In this document: positions 32,401-41,169 of the stretch, in pieces
Position numbering within the stretch: the first letter of the stretch is position 1
Layout of the letters: every line of letters starts with the position of its first letter
Origin: Martinezella rhizogenes
GTDB lineage: Bacteria > Pseudomonadota > Alphaproteobacteria > Rhizobiales > Rhizobiaceae
Direction: 5' to 3'
Length of the DNA: 64,000 nucleotides
Assembly: GCF_000799715.1 (NCBI RefSeq)
Contig: NZ_JUHG01000013.1
Span: 558,001 to 622,000, forward strand
Notes under the pieces: model-generated
Database searches by the model: none
Told to the model about the DNA's origin: nothing
What the model saw: the letters and a program-made list of their open reading frames with translations, nothing else
Program-made: the position numbers and the translations under genes

Positions 32401-33540
32401 GTGTTCAACCTCAACAAGGTGGCTTCGGTCGCCACGCTCGTGTTTTCCCTTTTTTCCGGCATGGCTATCGCCGGTGAGAAGGTCACGGTCAAGGATATTA
32501 CCGGCCGCGACGTCCAGGTCAGCGTTCCGGTGGAGCGCGTCATTCTCGGCGAAGGCCGTCAGATCTATTTTACCGCGGCCCTCGACACGGAAGCGCCGTT
32601 CAAGCGCATTATCGGCTGGCGGGACGACTTCCAGAAGGCGGATCTCGACGGTTACAACGCCTATCTGGAAAAATATCCGGAGATGAAGAAGATCCCGACC
32701 TTCGGCGGCATGAAGGACGGCACCTTCGACATCGAGCAGGCGGTGACACTCAAGCCCGATGTCATCATCATGAACATCGATGCCAAGTCGGCGACGGAAG
32801 AAAGCGGCTATATCGACAAGCTTGCGAAAGTCGGCATTCCTCTCGTCTATGTCGACTTCCGCGAAAAGGCGATGGAGAACACCACGCCGTCCATGCTGCT
32901 GATTGGCAAGCTGTTCGGCAAGGAAAAGCGCGCCGAGGAATTCGTGAAATTCCGTGATGATCAGCTAGCGCGCGTCACCGACGTGCTTGCCAAGGCCGGC
33001 GACATCAAGAAGCCGATGGTGTTCATCGAACGCGCCGGCGGCTATAGCGACGATTGCTGCATGTCCTTCGGCAATGAGAATTTCGGCCGCATGGTCGAAC
33101 TCGCCGGTGGCATCAATCTCGCCAAGGACATCATTCCCGGCACGTTCGGCACGGTCAATCCGGAGCAGATCATTGCGTCCAACCCAGACCAGGTGATCGT
33201 TACCGGTGCGAACTGGGAGCTCTACGTTCCCGGCGGCGACTGGGTCGGCGTCGGTCCCGGCGCGGACAAGGCCCTGGCCACCTCGAAGCTGGAAAAGCTG
33301 ATGCATCGCCCGGCCTTTACCGACATTGCGGCAGTCAAGACCGGCAATGTCCACGCCATTTGGCATCAGTTCTACAACAATCCCTATCAGTTCGTCGCCA
33401 TCCAGCAGATCGCCAAGTGGCTGCATCCGGACCTGTTCAAGGAACTCGATCCCGAAGCGACGTTCAAGGAATTGCACGAGCGCTTCCTGCCGGTCGAATA
33501 CCGCTCCGGTTACTTCGTATCGCTGAACGCCAGCCTTTGA
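32401..33540 (+). CDS. Iron/siderophore-type ABC substrate-binding protein (PF01497)
   Basis: 379 residues from a GTG start behind AGGAGA. A signal peptide covers about residues 1-24 (ending GMAIA). The mature protein has the BtuF/FecB-type fold: DITGRDVQVSVPVERVILGEG, FDIEQAVTLKPDVIIMN, and the C-terminal GNVHAIWHQFYNNPYQF region. It likely binds a ferric chelate, heme or cobalamin in the periplasm. No permease or ATPase gene is adjacent, so it must share membrane parts encoded elsewhere. The IRO box just upstream argues for iron control. Confidence 0.88.
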   Translation: MFNLNKVASVATLVFSLFSGMAIAGEKVTVKDITGRDVQVSVPVERVILGEGRQIYFTAALDTEAPFKRIIGWRDDFQKADLDGYNAYLEKYPEMKKIPTFGGMKDGTFDIEQAVTLKPDVIIMNIDAKSATEESGYIDKLAKVGIPLVYVDFREKAMENTTPSMLLIGKLFGKEKRAEEFVKFRDDQLARVTDVLAKAGDIKKPMVFIERAGGYSDDCCMSFGNENFGRMVELAGGINLAKDIIPGTFGTVNPEQIIASNPDQVIVTGANWELYVPGGDWVGVGPGADKALATSKLEKLMHRPAFTDIAAVKTGNVHAIWHQFYNNPYQFVAIQQIAKWLHPDLFKELDPEATFKELHERFLPVEYRSGYFVSLNASL

Positions 33541-33551
33541 TCCGACAAACC

Positions 33552-33573
33552 GGCGGGCGACAAGTCGCCCGCC
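33552..33573 (+). terminator. Terminator-like hairpin after the iron-type binding protein gene
   Basis: A perfect 9-bp stem (GGCGGGCGA with TCGCCCGCC) and CAAG loop lie 11 bases after the stop. Only a short ATT follows, so strength is uncertain. Confidence 0.6.
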
Positions 33574-34072
33574 ATTCTGATGTGATGCGCCGAGAACAGT
33601 CAGCTCACCTTCAAAGCTGCTATCGATGGACATATTGATACTCGCCAGATCCGAGGGATCTCCGCGCCGCCTGTCTTCGCCTCCCAATGGCTTGGAGACG
33701 ATCTGAAAATCCACAGAAGAAATCGTCTCCGAGAGCGTATGCCCGGCTCCTATAAGCTACACGCAAGTTTACTCGTGCAGCATTGGCTCGTTGGGAAGTG
33801 CCAGATCGAAAATGTGCGGATGCCGATAACGCCATGATGGCGTTTATCTGTCGCGGTCAATCTTGAACTCATGCGTCGCGGGGGCGCGCGTGGGCATTAA
33901 AGTGAGAACGCCAGGAAAGCTGGATTTACAGCACTCGGCAAATCCACCCGCCCATATCGACGTCAAAGGTCGTGCCGCCGCAGCTCATGCGGTCTGGCGC
34001 GGTGGCAATGTGTTCACGACGAGTACGCGTAAGAAACCGGAGTCATTTCAACGCTCGCATCCGGAGGCCCCC
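33574..34072. other. About 500 bp without a supported gene
   Basis: An open frame upstream of 34073 continues into the EF-hand gene but lacks a ribosome site and coding character. Nothing else was recognised. Confidence 0.4.
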
Positions 34073-34879
34073 ATGACGAGCATTACGTCCATTAGTTCAA
34101 GTAGTTATTATCAATCTTTGCGATCCCGCTCGGCATCATCATCAACGGACGATGCCCTTTCTTCTCTCCTGAATGGCGGATCGTCCAGCAAGAACTCGTC
34201 TTCCTCATCCGACGATCAGTCTTTGGCGACGACGGCACAGCAATTGGCCGCGCAGCTGATGTCAATGATGCTCAATCTGCAGTCCGGCGGCAGCGACGAT
34301 GATGATTCAAACTCAAGCTCGGATAGCGCATCCACCAGCAGCAGTACATCGAGCACGCAAGCTGCTTCCAGCACCAGCGATCAGACCAACATGATCAAGG
34401 CTATGGATACGGATGGCGACGGCAGCATCAGCGAAGCGGAGTTCGTCGCGGCTCGTCCATCCGACGTGAGCGAGGAGCAGGCAACAAATCTGTTTGCAAG
34501 CTTCGATAGCGAGAATACCGGATCGCTCACGGAATCGCAGCTGGCAAGTGCCATGCAGTCCGGCCCGCAGCCACCACCACCACCGGCGGGCGGACCGCCG
34601 AGCGACGAGCAGCTGTCCAGCATGTTCTCCGACATGGATACGGATGGTGACGGCAGCGTCAGCGAGGCGGAATTCGTCGCCGCACGCCCGTCTGACGTGA
34701 GCGAGGAGCAGGCAACGTCGCTGTTCGGAAGCCTCGACACGTCCAGTTCCGGGTCGCTGACGCAAAGCCAGTTCGAGACGGCCATGAAGGCGCAACAACC
34801 GCCGCAGCCGTCAGACTTTGGCAGCCTCTATGCCTCGAGCGAGCAGGTCGATACGACAAGCGAATTGCTTGCCCTCTGA
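34073..34879 (+). CDS. EF-hand repeat protein with Ser-rich N-terminus (calsymin-like)
   Basis: 268 residues from the ATG at 34073, eight bases behind GGAGG. Residues 1-105 are very rich in Ser, Asn and Asp and low-complexity. Two copies of a 77-residue unit follow, each with a canonical EF-hand loop (DTDGDGSISEAE at residue 112 and DTDGDGSVSEAE at residue 189) and a degenerate second loop (DSENTGSLTESQ, DTSSSGSLTQSQ). A Pro-rich linker (PPPPPAGGPP) joins them. Calcium binding is well supported. The architecture recalls the rhizobial secreted calcium protein calsymin, but no classical signal peptide is present, so export and role are uncertain. Confidence 0.85.
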   Translation: MTSITSISSSSYYQSLRSRSASSSTDDALSSLLNGGSSSKNSSSSSDDQSLATTAQQLAAQLMSMMLNLQSGGSDDDDSNSSSDSASTSSSTSSTQAASSTSDQTNMIKAMDTDGDGSISEAEFVAARPSDVSEEQATNLFASFDSENTGSLTESQLASAMQSGPQPPPPPAGGPPSDEQLSSMFSDMDTDGDGSVSEAEFVAARPSDVSEEQATSLFGSLDTSSSGSLTQSQFETAMKAQQPPQPSDFGSLYASSEQVDTTSELLAL

Positions 34880-34920
34880 TGGAGGTCGACGACAAGCATT
34901 CGTTTCCGACGACCTGAATG

Positions 34921-34971
34921 GGCGGCGGCTTGGGCAAGAGATGTTGGGCCTCTGCCTCAAGCCTGCCGTCC
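34921..34971 (+). terminator. Imperfect terminator hairpin after the EF-hand gene
   Basis: GGCGGCGGCTTGGGCAAGAG pairs, with a few mismatches, to the CTCTGCCTCAAGCCTGCCG stretch; ATTTTC follows. It lies 41 bases after the stop codon. Confidence 0.5.
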
Positions 34972-35051
34972 ATTTTCAATTGCTACTCTGCGGATAGTTG
35001 ACTTCGTTCGGCCTGGCGTCGTCCCAGCAGCCCTGGGCCTGCTTCAGAGGA

Positions 35052-35336
35052 TCAGCCTTTAAGGGTCGGATACTCCCAAAGGCCCGCCAAGCGGCCTCGC
35101 GCGTCGTTTACAACCTGATGGTAGTCTTCCTTGAACAGAGCGACGAGTTGTCTCTCAAGATCGCCGAGAACACCGTTGAGCACGGCGCACTCTGCGGTGC
35201 TTTCAAAACATAAGCTGCCGGGGGTATGCATCGCTTTCGGATCACGCCAGCGAGACAGAAGCTCGAAAAGCACGAGAGCCTCGTCAGGGCTGAGGTGGAT
35301 TTCTGCATCATCATGCGAATCTGAAGCGCTAGCCAT
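35052..35336 (-). CDS. Hypothetical small acidic protein
   Basis: 94 residues. No family was recognised with certainty. The core (IHLSPDEALVLFELLSRWRD ... STAECAVLNGVLGDLERQLVALFKEDYHQVVNDARGRL) is amphipathic and helical, and similar short proteins are common as unnamed genes in rhizobia. There is no signal peptide or membrane segment. It is convergent with the EF-hand gene, and the 318-bp gap to the right holds no recognised gene. Confidence 0.6.
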   Translation of the reverse strand: MASASDSHDDAEIHLSPDEALVLFELLSRWRDPKAMHTPGSLCFESTAECAVLNGVLGDLERQLVALFKEDYHQVVNDARGRLAGLWEYPTLKG

Positions 35337-35654
35337 AGATTAATTTAACACGGGGAGTGTCCGGCTTCCAGGTTGTGCCTTCCCTCTGGATCACCTCTAT
35401 GGCCCGGCCTTGAACCAATAGAGATCGACAACCAGGTCTCTTGATTTCCCAGTACTCTTGTTGTGCTTCATGGAAGACCCTCTCTGTGACGGAACGATGA
35501 ATTTACGCGCAAACATGCCCTTTTCCCCAGGCTGGGCATTCCGTCTTTACCCGATCTTTATTGTTGTCCTCGAAAGAATTGGTCCGCCGATTGTCGGCGT
35601 GGCGAGCGACCATCTGGGGGCGTTCGTTGCCATCCATAGGCTTGGGATTTTCGA
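35337..35654. other. 318-bp intergenic region
   Basis: Only a short unsupported open frame (35458-35742) is present, out of frame with the MHYT protein. This region should hold the promoters for the divergent small-protein and MHYT genes; no clear elements stand out. Confidence 0.35.
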
Positions 35655-37742
35655 GTGCGGGTCATTTCATGCATCGCCACGGAGCATAATCTGTGGCTCG
35701 TTCTACTTGCGGCGTTTATCTGTATCAGTGGCGGCTGGATAGCCCTCAACCTGCTGCGTCGCGTCGAGACGACTCGAGGGCTTCAGCGCGGCGGATGGCT
35801 TTTCCTGACGTCCGTTGCTGCCGGATCCTCGGTGTGGTGCACCCATTTCATCGCCATGCTCGCCTATAAGGCCGAAGCGGCAATCACTTTCGATCCGATC
35901 CTGACCATGGTGTCGCTGCTGGTGGCGGTGGCGGGCTGCGCCTTTGGCTTCACGACCGCCTCGCTGCGCCGTTTCAAAATCGCACCGGAAGCAGGTGGCA
36001 TAGTGATCGGCTTGTCGATCTCAGCCATGCATTACACCGGTATGATGGCCTATCATGTCGATGGCATCGTCGAGTGGAATCTGGACTACGTGGTCGGCTC
36101 GATCGTGCTGTCCATGGTTATCGCGGCCTTCGCCTTCAGCCAGGCCATCCGTCGGCCCTGGCGCCATTCGCCACTCCTCGCGCTCGCTCTCTTCGTCCTG
36201 GCCGTCGTGACGCTCCATTTTACCGCAATGGCCGCCGTATCGCTCACCCCATTGGCGACGGGTGCCACGGGCACCGATCCGCATGTATTGCAGGCCATGG
36301 CGATTGCCGTCGCTGGCGTTGGCCTGCTCATCGTCGGCACCGGTGTCGCCAGCTACATGATCGACGAACGCGCCGCGCAGGAATCCATCCAGAAGCTCCA
36401 GCACATGGCGCTCAATGACCTGCTGACCGGCTTGCCCAACCGGGGCAGCTTTGCCGACCATCTCAACCAGGAGATGGAGCAAGTGGAGCGCGAGAATGCG
36501 AAGCTTGCCGTCATCGGCATCGACCTCGACCGCTTCAAGGAAATCAACGATCTTCGTGGACACAAGGCCGGCGACCAGGCCCTGAAGGCGATCGGACGCA
36601 GGCTCGCCCGGCTGGTGAAGGACGGCGAATTCGTCGCCCGCGTCGGTGGCGACGAATTTGCGGCCGTCAAGCGGTTCAACGGGCAAAACGAGCTGCTGGA
36701 CTTCGTCGCGCGGCTGGAAAAGACCATGTTCGAACCGATCCGGATCGACGATTTCGAGACGGTGACGGGCGCCAGCATCGGCGTTGCCGTCTATCCGGAT
36801 GACGGACGGGATCAAGAACGCCTCGTCAGCAATGCCGATCTGGCGATGTACCGCGCCAAGGCCGATGTCGGGCGCGTCGTCTGCTTTTACGAATCAACAA
36901 TGGATGAAGCCGCCAGGGCACGTCACACCCTCGCCCAGGATCTGCGCCGCGCGGTCGAACTGGATCAGCTCGAGCTGCATTATCAGGTGCAAACCTCGGT
37001 TCGCACGGGCGAGGTCTGCGGATATGAGGTTCTGGCGCGCTGGAACCATCCGGAACGCGGCAAGGTGCCGCCGGCGGAGTTTATCCCAATTGCCGAGGAG
37101 AGCGGCACTATCCTCGCGATCGGCGAATGGGTGCTACGCACGGCTTGCAAGCAGGCTGCGTCCTGGGACAAGCGCTACAAGATCGCCGTCAACCTCTCGC
37201 CTGTCCAGTTTGCCCATGCCGATCTTGCCCGGCTTGTGCACGAAATCCTGCTCGAAACAGGGCTCTCGCCAAGTCGGCTGGAGCTCGAAATCACCGAGTC
37301 CACCATCATCGCCGACAAGACCCGCACGCTGCATGTGCTGCGTCAGATCAAGGCGCTGGGGGTGACCATCGCGATCGACGATTTCGGAACGGGCTATTCG
37401 TCGCTGGATACGTTGCGTTCGTTCCCTTTCGACAAGATCAAGCTCGATCGCTCCTTCATGAGCGAGGTGGAGGGCAGCATCCAGGCGAAAGCCATCGTGC
37501 GGGCCGTGCTGACGCTTGGCCGAAGCCTTGAAATCCCAGTTCTTGCCGAAGGCGTCGAGACAAACCACCAGCTCGAAATCCTGAAGGTCGAAGGCTGCGA
37601 CGAAGCCCAGGGCTTTTTCCTCGGGCGGCCAAAGCCGGTCGGGCAGATATTTTTGCCTGAGGAAACCATCGATGCCGAATTTCCGGCATCGTTTTCCGGC
37701 CGCATCCCGCCTGTCCGGATTAGACGTCGCTCGATCGCTTGA
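35655..37742 (+). CDS. MHYT-GGDEF-EAL cyclic-di-GMP protein
   Basis: 695 residues. Residues about 1-235 hold seven membrane segments with the three MHYT signatures (WCTHFIAM, AMHYTGM, TLHFTAM), a proposed sensor for O2, CO or NO through a metal. The GGDEF domain has an intact GGDEF at 331-335 and no evident RxxD inhibitory site before it. The EAL domain has EVL at 458-460 followed by NLSP, ITES, and IDDFGTGYSS with the catalytic acidic residues. Both synthesis and breakdown of c-di-GMP are therefore possible. It sits alone on the plus strand, and neighbours do not indicate a specific output. Confidence 0.93.
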   Translation: MRVISCIATEHNLWLVLLAAFICISGGWIALNLLRRVETTRGLQRGGWLFLTSVAAGSSVWCTHFIAMLAYKAEAAITFDPILTMVSLLVAVAGCAFGFTTASLRRFKIAPEAGGIVIGLSISAMHYTGMMAYHVDGIVEWNLDYVVGSIVLSMVIAAFAFSQAIRRPWRHSPLLALALFVLAVVTLHFTAMAAVSLTPLATGATGTDPHVLQAMAIAVAGVGLLIVGTGVASYMIDERAAQESIQKLQHMALNDLLTGLPNRGSFADHLNQEMEQVERENAKLAVIGIDLDRFKEINDLRGHKAGDQALKAIGRRLARLVKDGEFVARVGGDEFAAVKRFNGQNELLDFVARLEKTMFEPIRIDDFETVTGASIGVAVYPDDGRDQERLVSNADLAMYRAKADVGRVVCFYESTMDEAARARHTLAQDLRRAVELDQLELHYQVQTSVRTGEVCGYEVLARWNHPERGKVPPAEFIPIAEESGTILAIGEWVLRTACKQAASWDKRYKIAVNLSPVQFAHADLARLVHEILLETGLSPSRLELEITESTIIADKTRTLHVLRQIKALGVTIAIDDFGTGYSSLDTLRSFPFDKIKLDRSFMSEVEGSIQAKAIVRAVLTLGRSLEIPVLAEGVETNHQLEILKVEGCDEAQGFFLGRPKPVGQIFLPEETIDAEFPASFSGRIPPVRIRRRSIA

Positions 37743-37773
37743 AACAAGGCCAATGCCGCGTGGGAGCGAGCCG

Positions 37774-38922
37774 TTAGAGGAAATACCGCAGCTTCAACGG
37801 TAACAGGGCGGCGCCGATCGCAGCGGCGTCCCCTCGCGCTTCACCCAGCACCAGCTTCGCCTCCCGCGGCCCGACGTCATAGCGATGGGCGCGCGAGGAG
37901 GGCATATGCACCCGCTTGATCATCATCCGCCCGAGCTCTCGCGGCAATTGCCCTCCGAACACGATCGCCTGCGGATCGAGTATGGCAATCAAACTTGCAA
38001 TCAGCCGGTCCAGCATGGGCATTGTCTGCTCTAGCCACGCCTCCACGCCGGGCCAGGACGGATCGAAGCGCTTGTGCAATTCATGAACCGAATCGATATC
38101 GATGCCGTTCTCCTGCAGTGTCCGGATCAGATACTGCAAGGCAGGCCGCTTCGGCGATTCATCCGGATTGTAGATACCGCTCACTTCCCCGGCATTGCCG
38201 TGAAAGCCGTAAAAGGGCTTGCCGTCGAGGATGAGGCCACCGCCAAAACCGTAGTTGAAGGAAAGATAGGCGAAGGTGGAGCACCAAAGGCCGGCGCCGC
38301 GCAAGCTCTCGCCGATGGCGCCCGTCGTGCCATTATTTTCCAGCCAAACGGGAAGCTCAAAGGCGGCCTCGAGATCCGGACGCAGATCGATGAGCGACCA
38401 GTCCCGCAGCGGCTCCGGTGCATTAAATTTGCGATTGTCCAGGACGAAAAAGCCGGACATCGAAAAACCAAGTCCCAGTAGACAGTCACGCGCTATGCCA
38501 TGTCTTCTCAGGATTGCGTGCAGCGTTTCCGAAAGAGCGCGAAGCGTCGTTTGTCGATCGCTCGGCATCATCCCCAAGGTCTCTTCCGCAACCACATTGC
38601 AGCCGAAATCGGCCAGATACAGGGTTGCGGAATCGGTGTTGATCGAGATGCCGACAGAATAAACTGCCTCTTTCACCAGTTCGATCGTCGGGCTCGGCTG
38701 ACCGCGCCCGCCCCTGAGCGGCGCGCCAGCGCGAAGAAGGCCGCGCTCTATGAGCGTTTCCACAAGGCGGTGAACGGACTGCTGGGTCAGATTGGTATGG
38801 GCCGTGATCGTGGAGCGCGCGATCGGCTCGTGACGGCGCACGATATCAAGGATCATCCGTTCGTTGTCGCTGGCCAGCGGCGACATGTCGAACCTGGTCG
38901 CGGAAGCAGTCCTGAGTGTCAT
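37774..38922 (-). CDS. ROK-family transcriptional regulator (NagC/XylR type)
   Basis: 382 residues. An N-terminal winged helix-turn-helix at about residues 20-75 (ILDIVRRHEPIARSTITAHTNLTQQSVHRLV) is followed by the ROK sugar-kinase-like domain (SVGISINTDSATLYLADFG, LGLGFSMSGFF, ENNGTTGAIGESL, GFGGGLILDG). The usual zinc-binding CxCGxxGC cluster of ROK proteins is not evident (the region reads GNAGEVSGIYNPDESP). The gene is divergent from the GDPD-inositol monophosphatase pair, with a TACAC-N5-GTGTA palindrome in between, so it likely controls that pair and itself in response to a sugar. Confidence 0.88.
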   Translation of the reverse strand: MTLRTASATRFDMSPLASDNERMILDIVRRHEPIARSTITAHTNLTQQSVHRLVETLIERGLLRAGAPLRGGRGQPSPTIELVKEAVYSVGISINTDSATLYLADFGCNVVAEETLGMMPSDRQTTLRALSETLHAILRRHGIARDCLLGLGFSMSGFFVLDNRKFNAPEPLRDWSLIDLRPDLEAAFELPVWLENNGTTGAIGESLRGAGLWCSTFAYLSFNYGFGGGLILDGKPFYGFHGNAGEVSGIYNPDESPKRPALQYLIRTLQENGIDIDSVHELHKRFDPSWPGVEAWLEQTMPMLDRLIASLIAILDPQAIVFGGQLPRELGRMMIKRVHMPSSRAHRYDVGPREAKLVLGEARGDAAAIGAALLPLKLRYFL

Positions 38923-39008
38923 GCGTCTGGCTTAGCCGCTCGGACGAGGGCTCGCAATCCATCCTGTAATGCCCAGAGAGGCTTTTTTGCTGGACTTGTC
39001 ATAAATAT

Positions 39009-39023
39009 TACACCAAAAGTGTA
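39009..39023. promoter_or_regulatory. Palindrome between ROK regulator and GDPD gene
   Basis: TACAC-CAAAA-GTGTA, with AT-rich flanks, lies 86 bp before the ROK start and 86 bp before the GDPD start, almost exactly midway. A ROK operator is a reasonable inference. Confidence 0.5.
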
Positions 39024-39109
39024 GTAATTGCGGCGAGAGCAACAGTCCACCGGAATGGGCAAGATCTGATCCTCCTCCCAAACCCCACCAAGACCCGAAA
39101 GTTCTCCCC

Positions 39110-39991
39110 ATGCCCAGCCAGATAGCTGTCACCAGCTCCGCCCGTTTTTCAGACATTTTCACGCTCGTTTCGCGCAGCAACCCGGATATTCTCACCATCG
39201 CGCATCGCGGCCTGTGGACGGCCGCGCCGGAAAACTCGCTGACGTCGATCCGCGACGCCGCTGCGCTCGGTGTCGAAATCGTCGAAATCGACACGCAGGC
39301 GACGTCCGATGGAAAGCTTGTTGTCATCCACGACGCAACACTTGATCGGACATCAACCGGCGCCGGCGTTGTCAGCGCCTGCGATCTCGCGACAATCCGC
39401 AATGCCCGTCTTCGCACCGGTGGCGGTGGAGAGACGGCGATTGTGACCGACGAGCGCATTCCGACGCTGGAAGAAGCGCTGGAAGAGGCCCGCGGCCGCA
39501 TCTTCGTGAATATCGACACGAAATATCCGCGTGACTTGCCGCTGGTGATCGCCACGATCAAGCGCCTCGCCATGCAGGACCAAATCATCATCAAGACCGA
39601 TATCGAGCCGGCGTCCGGCCATTTCCCGGTGATCGACGCCGACTGGTTCGGCTCCATCCCGCATATGCCGATGTTCCGCGTCAGGCCCGGACAGTTCGCC
39701 GAAGACCTGAAGCTGATTGTGCCGCTGCGGGCGCCGATGGTGGAAGTCAAGTTTTCTGACATTACCGATCTCGCCGCCGGGCGCGCGGAGCTTGAACGCC
39801 AGAACATCCGTCTCTGGATCAATACACTCGACGTCTCCCACAACCTCGATTTCAACGACAGCCGCGCGCTTGGTGATCCTCAAGGCGTCTGGGGCGCACT
39901 GGCTGACGCAGGTGTCGGCGCCGTCCAGACAGATACGATTGCGCCATTCAAGCAATGGCTCGCCGGCCATGGGACCAAGAGGAACGCGTGA
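39110..39991 (+). CDS. Glycerophosphodiester phosphodiesterase (GDPD family)
   Basis: 293 residues. The catalytic pattern of the TIM-barrel GDPD family is present: IAHRGLWTAAPENS (His-Arg at about residues 33-34), VEIVEIDTQATSDGKLVVIHDATLDRTS (Glu-x-Asp and second His), and a VEVKF strand. It hydrolyses a glycerophosphodiester to glycerol-3-phosphate and an alcohol. It has no signal peptide, so action is cytosolic, and the substrate would have to be imported. Its stop overlaps the start of the monophosphatase gene by one base. Confidence 0.9.
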   Translation: MPSQIAVTSSARFSDIFTLVSRSNPDILTIAHRGLWTAAPENSLTSIRDAAALGVEIVEIDTQATSDGKLVVIHDATLDRTSTGAGVVSACDLATIRNARLRTGGGGETAIVTDERIPTLEEALEEARGRIFVNIDTKYPRDLPLVIATIKRLAMQDQIIIKTDIEPASGHFPVIDADWFGSIPHMPMFRVRPGQFAEDLKLIVPLRAPMVEVKFSDITDLAAGRAELERQNIRLWINTLDVSHNLDFNDSRALGDPQGVWGALADAGVGAVQTDTIAPFKQWLAGHGTKRNA

Positions 39992-40779
39992 TGGCCGTCG
40001 CCAACCAGCGTCTTTCGCAGGCCAGCGCCATCATCGAGGAGGCTGCCGATAGGGCGCTGCATTTCTTTGCAGCGCACCAGACCGTTGTCACCCATGCCAA
40101 GGGCGTACAGGACTTCGTCTCCGAAGCGGATACGACTGTCGAAAACTTCATCCGAGATCGGCTTGCCACCGCCTTTCCCGGCGAAGCAATCGTCGGCGAG
40201 GAGTTTGGCGGACAATCCGAAGGCGCGTACTGGATCATCGACCCGATCGACGGCACGTCGAACTTTCTCCGGGGCTCGCCGCTGTGGGGAATCTCGCTCG
40301 GCTTCGTGCGCGACGGCCGTCCCGAACTCGGCGTTGTTGCCATGCCGGTCATGGGCGAGATCTATGCGGCCGCCGATGGCAGCGGCCTGCTGATGAACGG
40401 CAAGCCGCTTGCCCGGACCACCCCCTTGGAGGATGTCCGCGTCATGTCGCTCGGCGACAACCCCGCAGAGGATTTCGACGATGCTGCCAGGTTTCAAACC
40501 GGATTAAGACGCGCCGGCTGGGTCGTCGAAGCCTTCCATTCGACATCCGTCTCCCTCGTCTTTGCCGCACGCGGCATTTTCGATGGGCACCTGCAAAAGG
40601 TGACGACGATGTGGGACATCGCCGGCGGTGCCGTGCTTGCCCGCGAGGCCGGGCTCGAGGTGCGCTTCGGTGAAGACCGCGAGAACCATGTACCGTGGAT
40701 AGCAGCCGGAACACCGGCCTTGTTGGCGGCGACGGAACCGCTCTGGCCGGAGATCAGCGCAAGCCATACGAACAGCTAG
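39991..40779 (+). CDS. Inositol monophosphatase-family phosphatase
   Basis: 262 residues. The metal-binding motifs are intact: VGEEFGG (about residue 68), WIIDPIDGTSNF (residues 85-96) and WDIAGGAVLAREAG. The family removes phosphate from inositol-1-phosphate, sugar phosphates, histidinol phosphate or PAP. Coupled to a glycerophosphodiesterase gene, it may finish the breakdown of a phosphorylated headgroup such as glycerophosphoinositol, but that is inference. It shares one base with the upstream gene. Confidence 0.9.
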   Translation: MAVANQRLSQASAIIEEAADRALHFFAAHQTVVTHAKGVQDFVSEADTTVENFIRDRLATAFPGEAIVGEEFGGQSEGAYWIIDPIDGTSNFLRGSPLWGISLGFVRDGRPELGVVAMPVMGEIYAAADGSGLLMNGKPLARTTPLEDVRVMSLGDNPAEDFDDAARFQTGLRRAGWVVEAFHSTSVSLVFAARGIFDGHLQKVTTMWDIAGGAVLAREAGLEVRFGEDRENHVPWIAAGTPALLAATEPLWPEISASHTNS

Positions 40780-40816
40780 GAATGGTGCGGTTCCTGCATC
40801 CATTGTGGAATGTCAT

Positions 40817-40841
40817 GTTTGGCGTGAAGCACGCGCCAAAC
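40817..40841. terminator. Hairpin between convergent genes
   Basis: An 8-bp perfect stem (GTTTGGCG with CGCCAAAC) and 9-base loop lie between the monophosphatase and the ParD gene, with no T-run. A bidirectional terminator is possible. Confidence 0.5.
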
Positions 40842-40851
40842 GTCAATATGC

Positions 40852-41091
40852 CTAAACGCCCTGCTGCCGATGCACACGCTCACGCAAGCTGGCGAAATAA
40901 GCCGCATCGACCGGTTTAGTCACCGGCGACGACGATCCGTCAAACAGCAATTTACGCAGATTGGATCGGTCCTGATCCTGACGGATCAATTCGCGGATAT
41001 ATTCGCCGCTCGTCGCGCAGCCACACGCTGAAGCCTGCTCGTCGACAAAGCTCCTCAAAGCGTCCGGCAGATAGATACTCATAGCGCTCAT
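40852..41091 (-). CDS. ParD-like antitoxin without a toxin gene
   Basis: 79 residues (start at 41091, or 41082 giving MSIYLPDALRSF directly). The MSIYLPDALRSFVDEQASACGCATSGEYIRELIRQDQDR part is the ribbon-helix-helix DNA-binding domain of ParD, and the C-terminal tail is the toxin-binding part. No ParE gene follows: only 72 bases with a hairpin separate it from the convergent monophosphatase gene. It is either an orphan antitoxin or the remainder of a lost pair. A complete ParDE pair occurs at 56922-57538. Confidence 0.8.
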   Translation of the reverse strand: MSAMSIYLPDALRSFVDEQASACGCATSGEYIRELIRQDQDRSNLRKLLFDGSSSPVTKPVDAAYFASLRERVHRQQGV

Positions 41092-41169
41092 GGCGAAACG
41101 ATACGAGCATCGGCAGGAAACGGCAAGGATCCCTGCCGCACCTTTGGCCGAAGTTGATATCGCCATTAA

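Noticed and set aside
33863..34072. N-terminal extension of the EF-hand gene by 70 codons
   Set aside because: The ATG at 34073 has a GGAGG at proper spacing and the upstream part has no coding character.
34421..34728. Possible tandem-repeat DNA element
   Set aside because: The repeated DNA is explained by the duplicated EF-hand unit of a coding gene.
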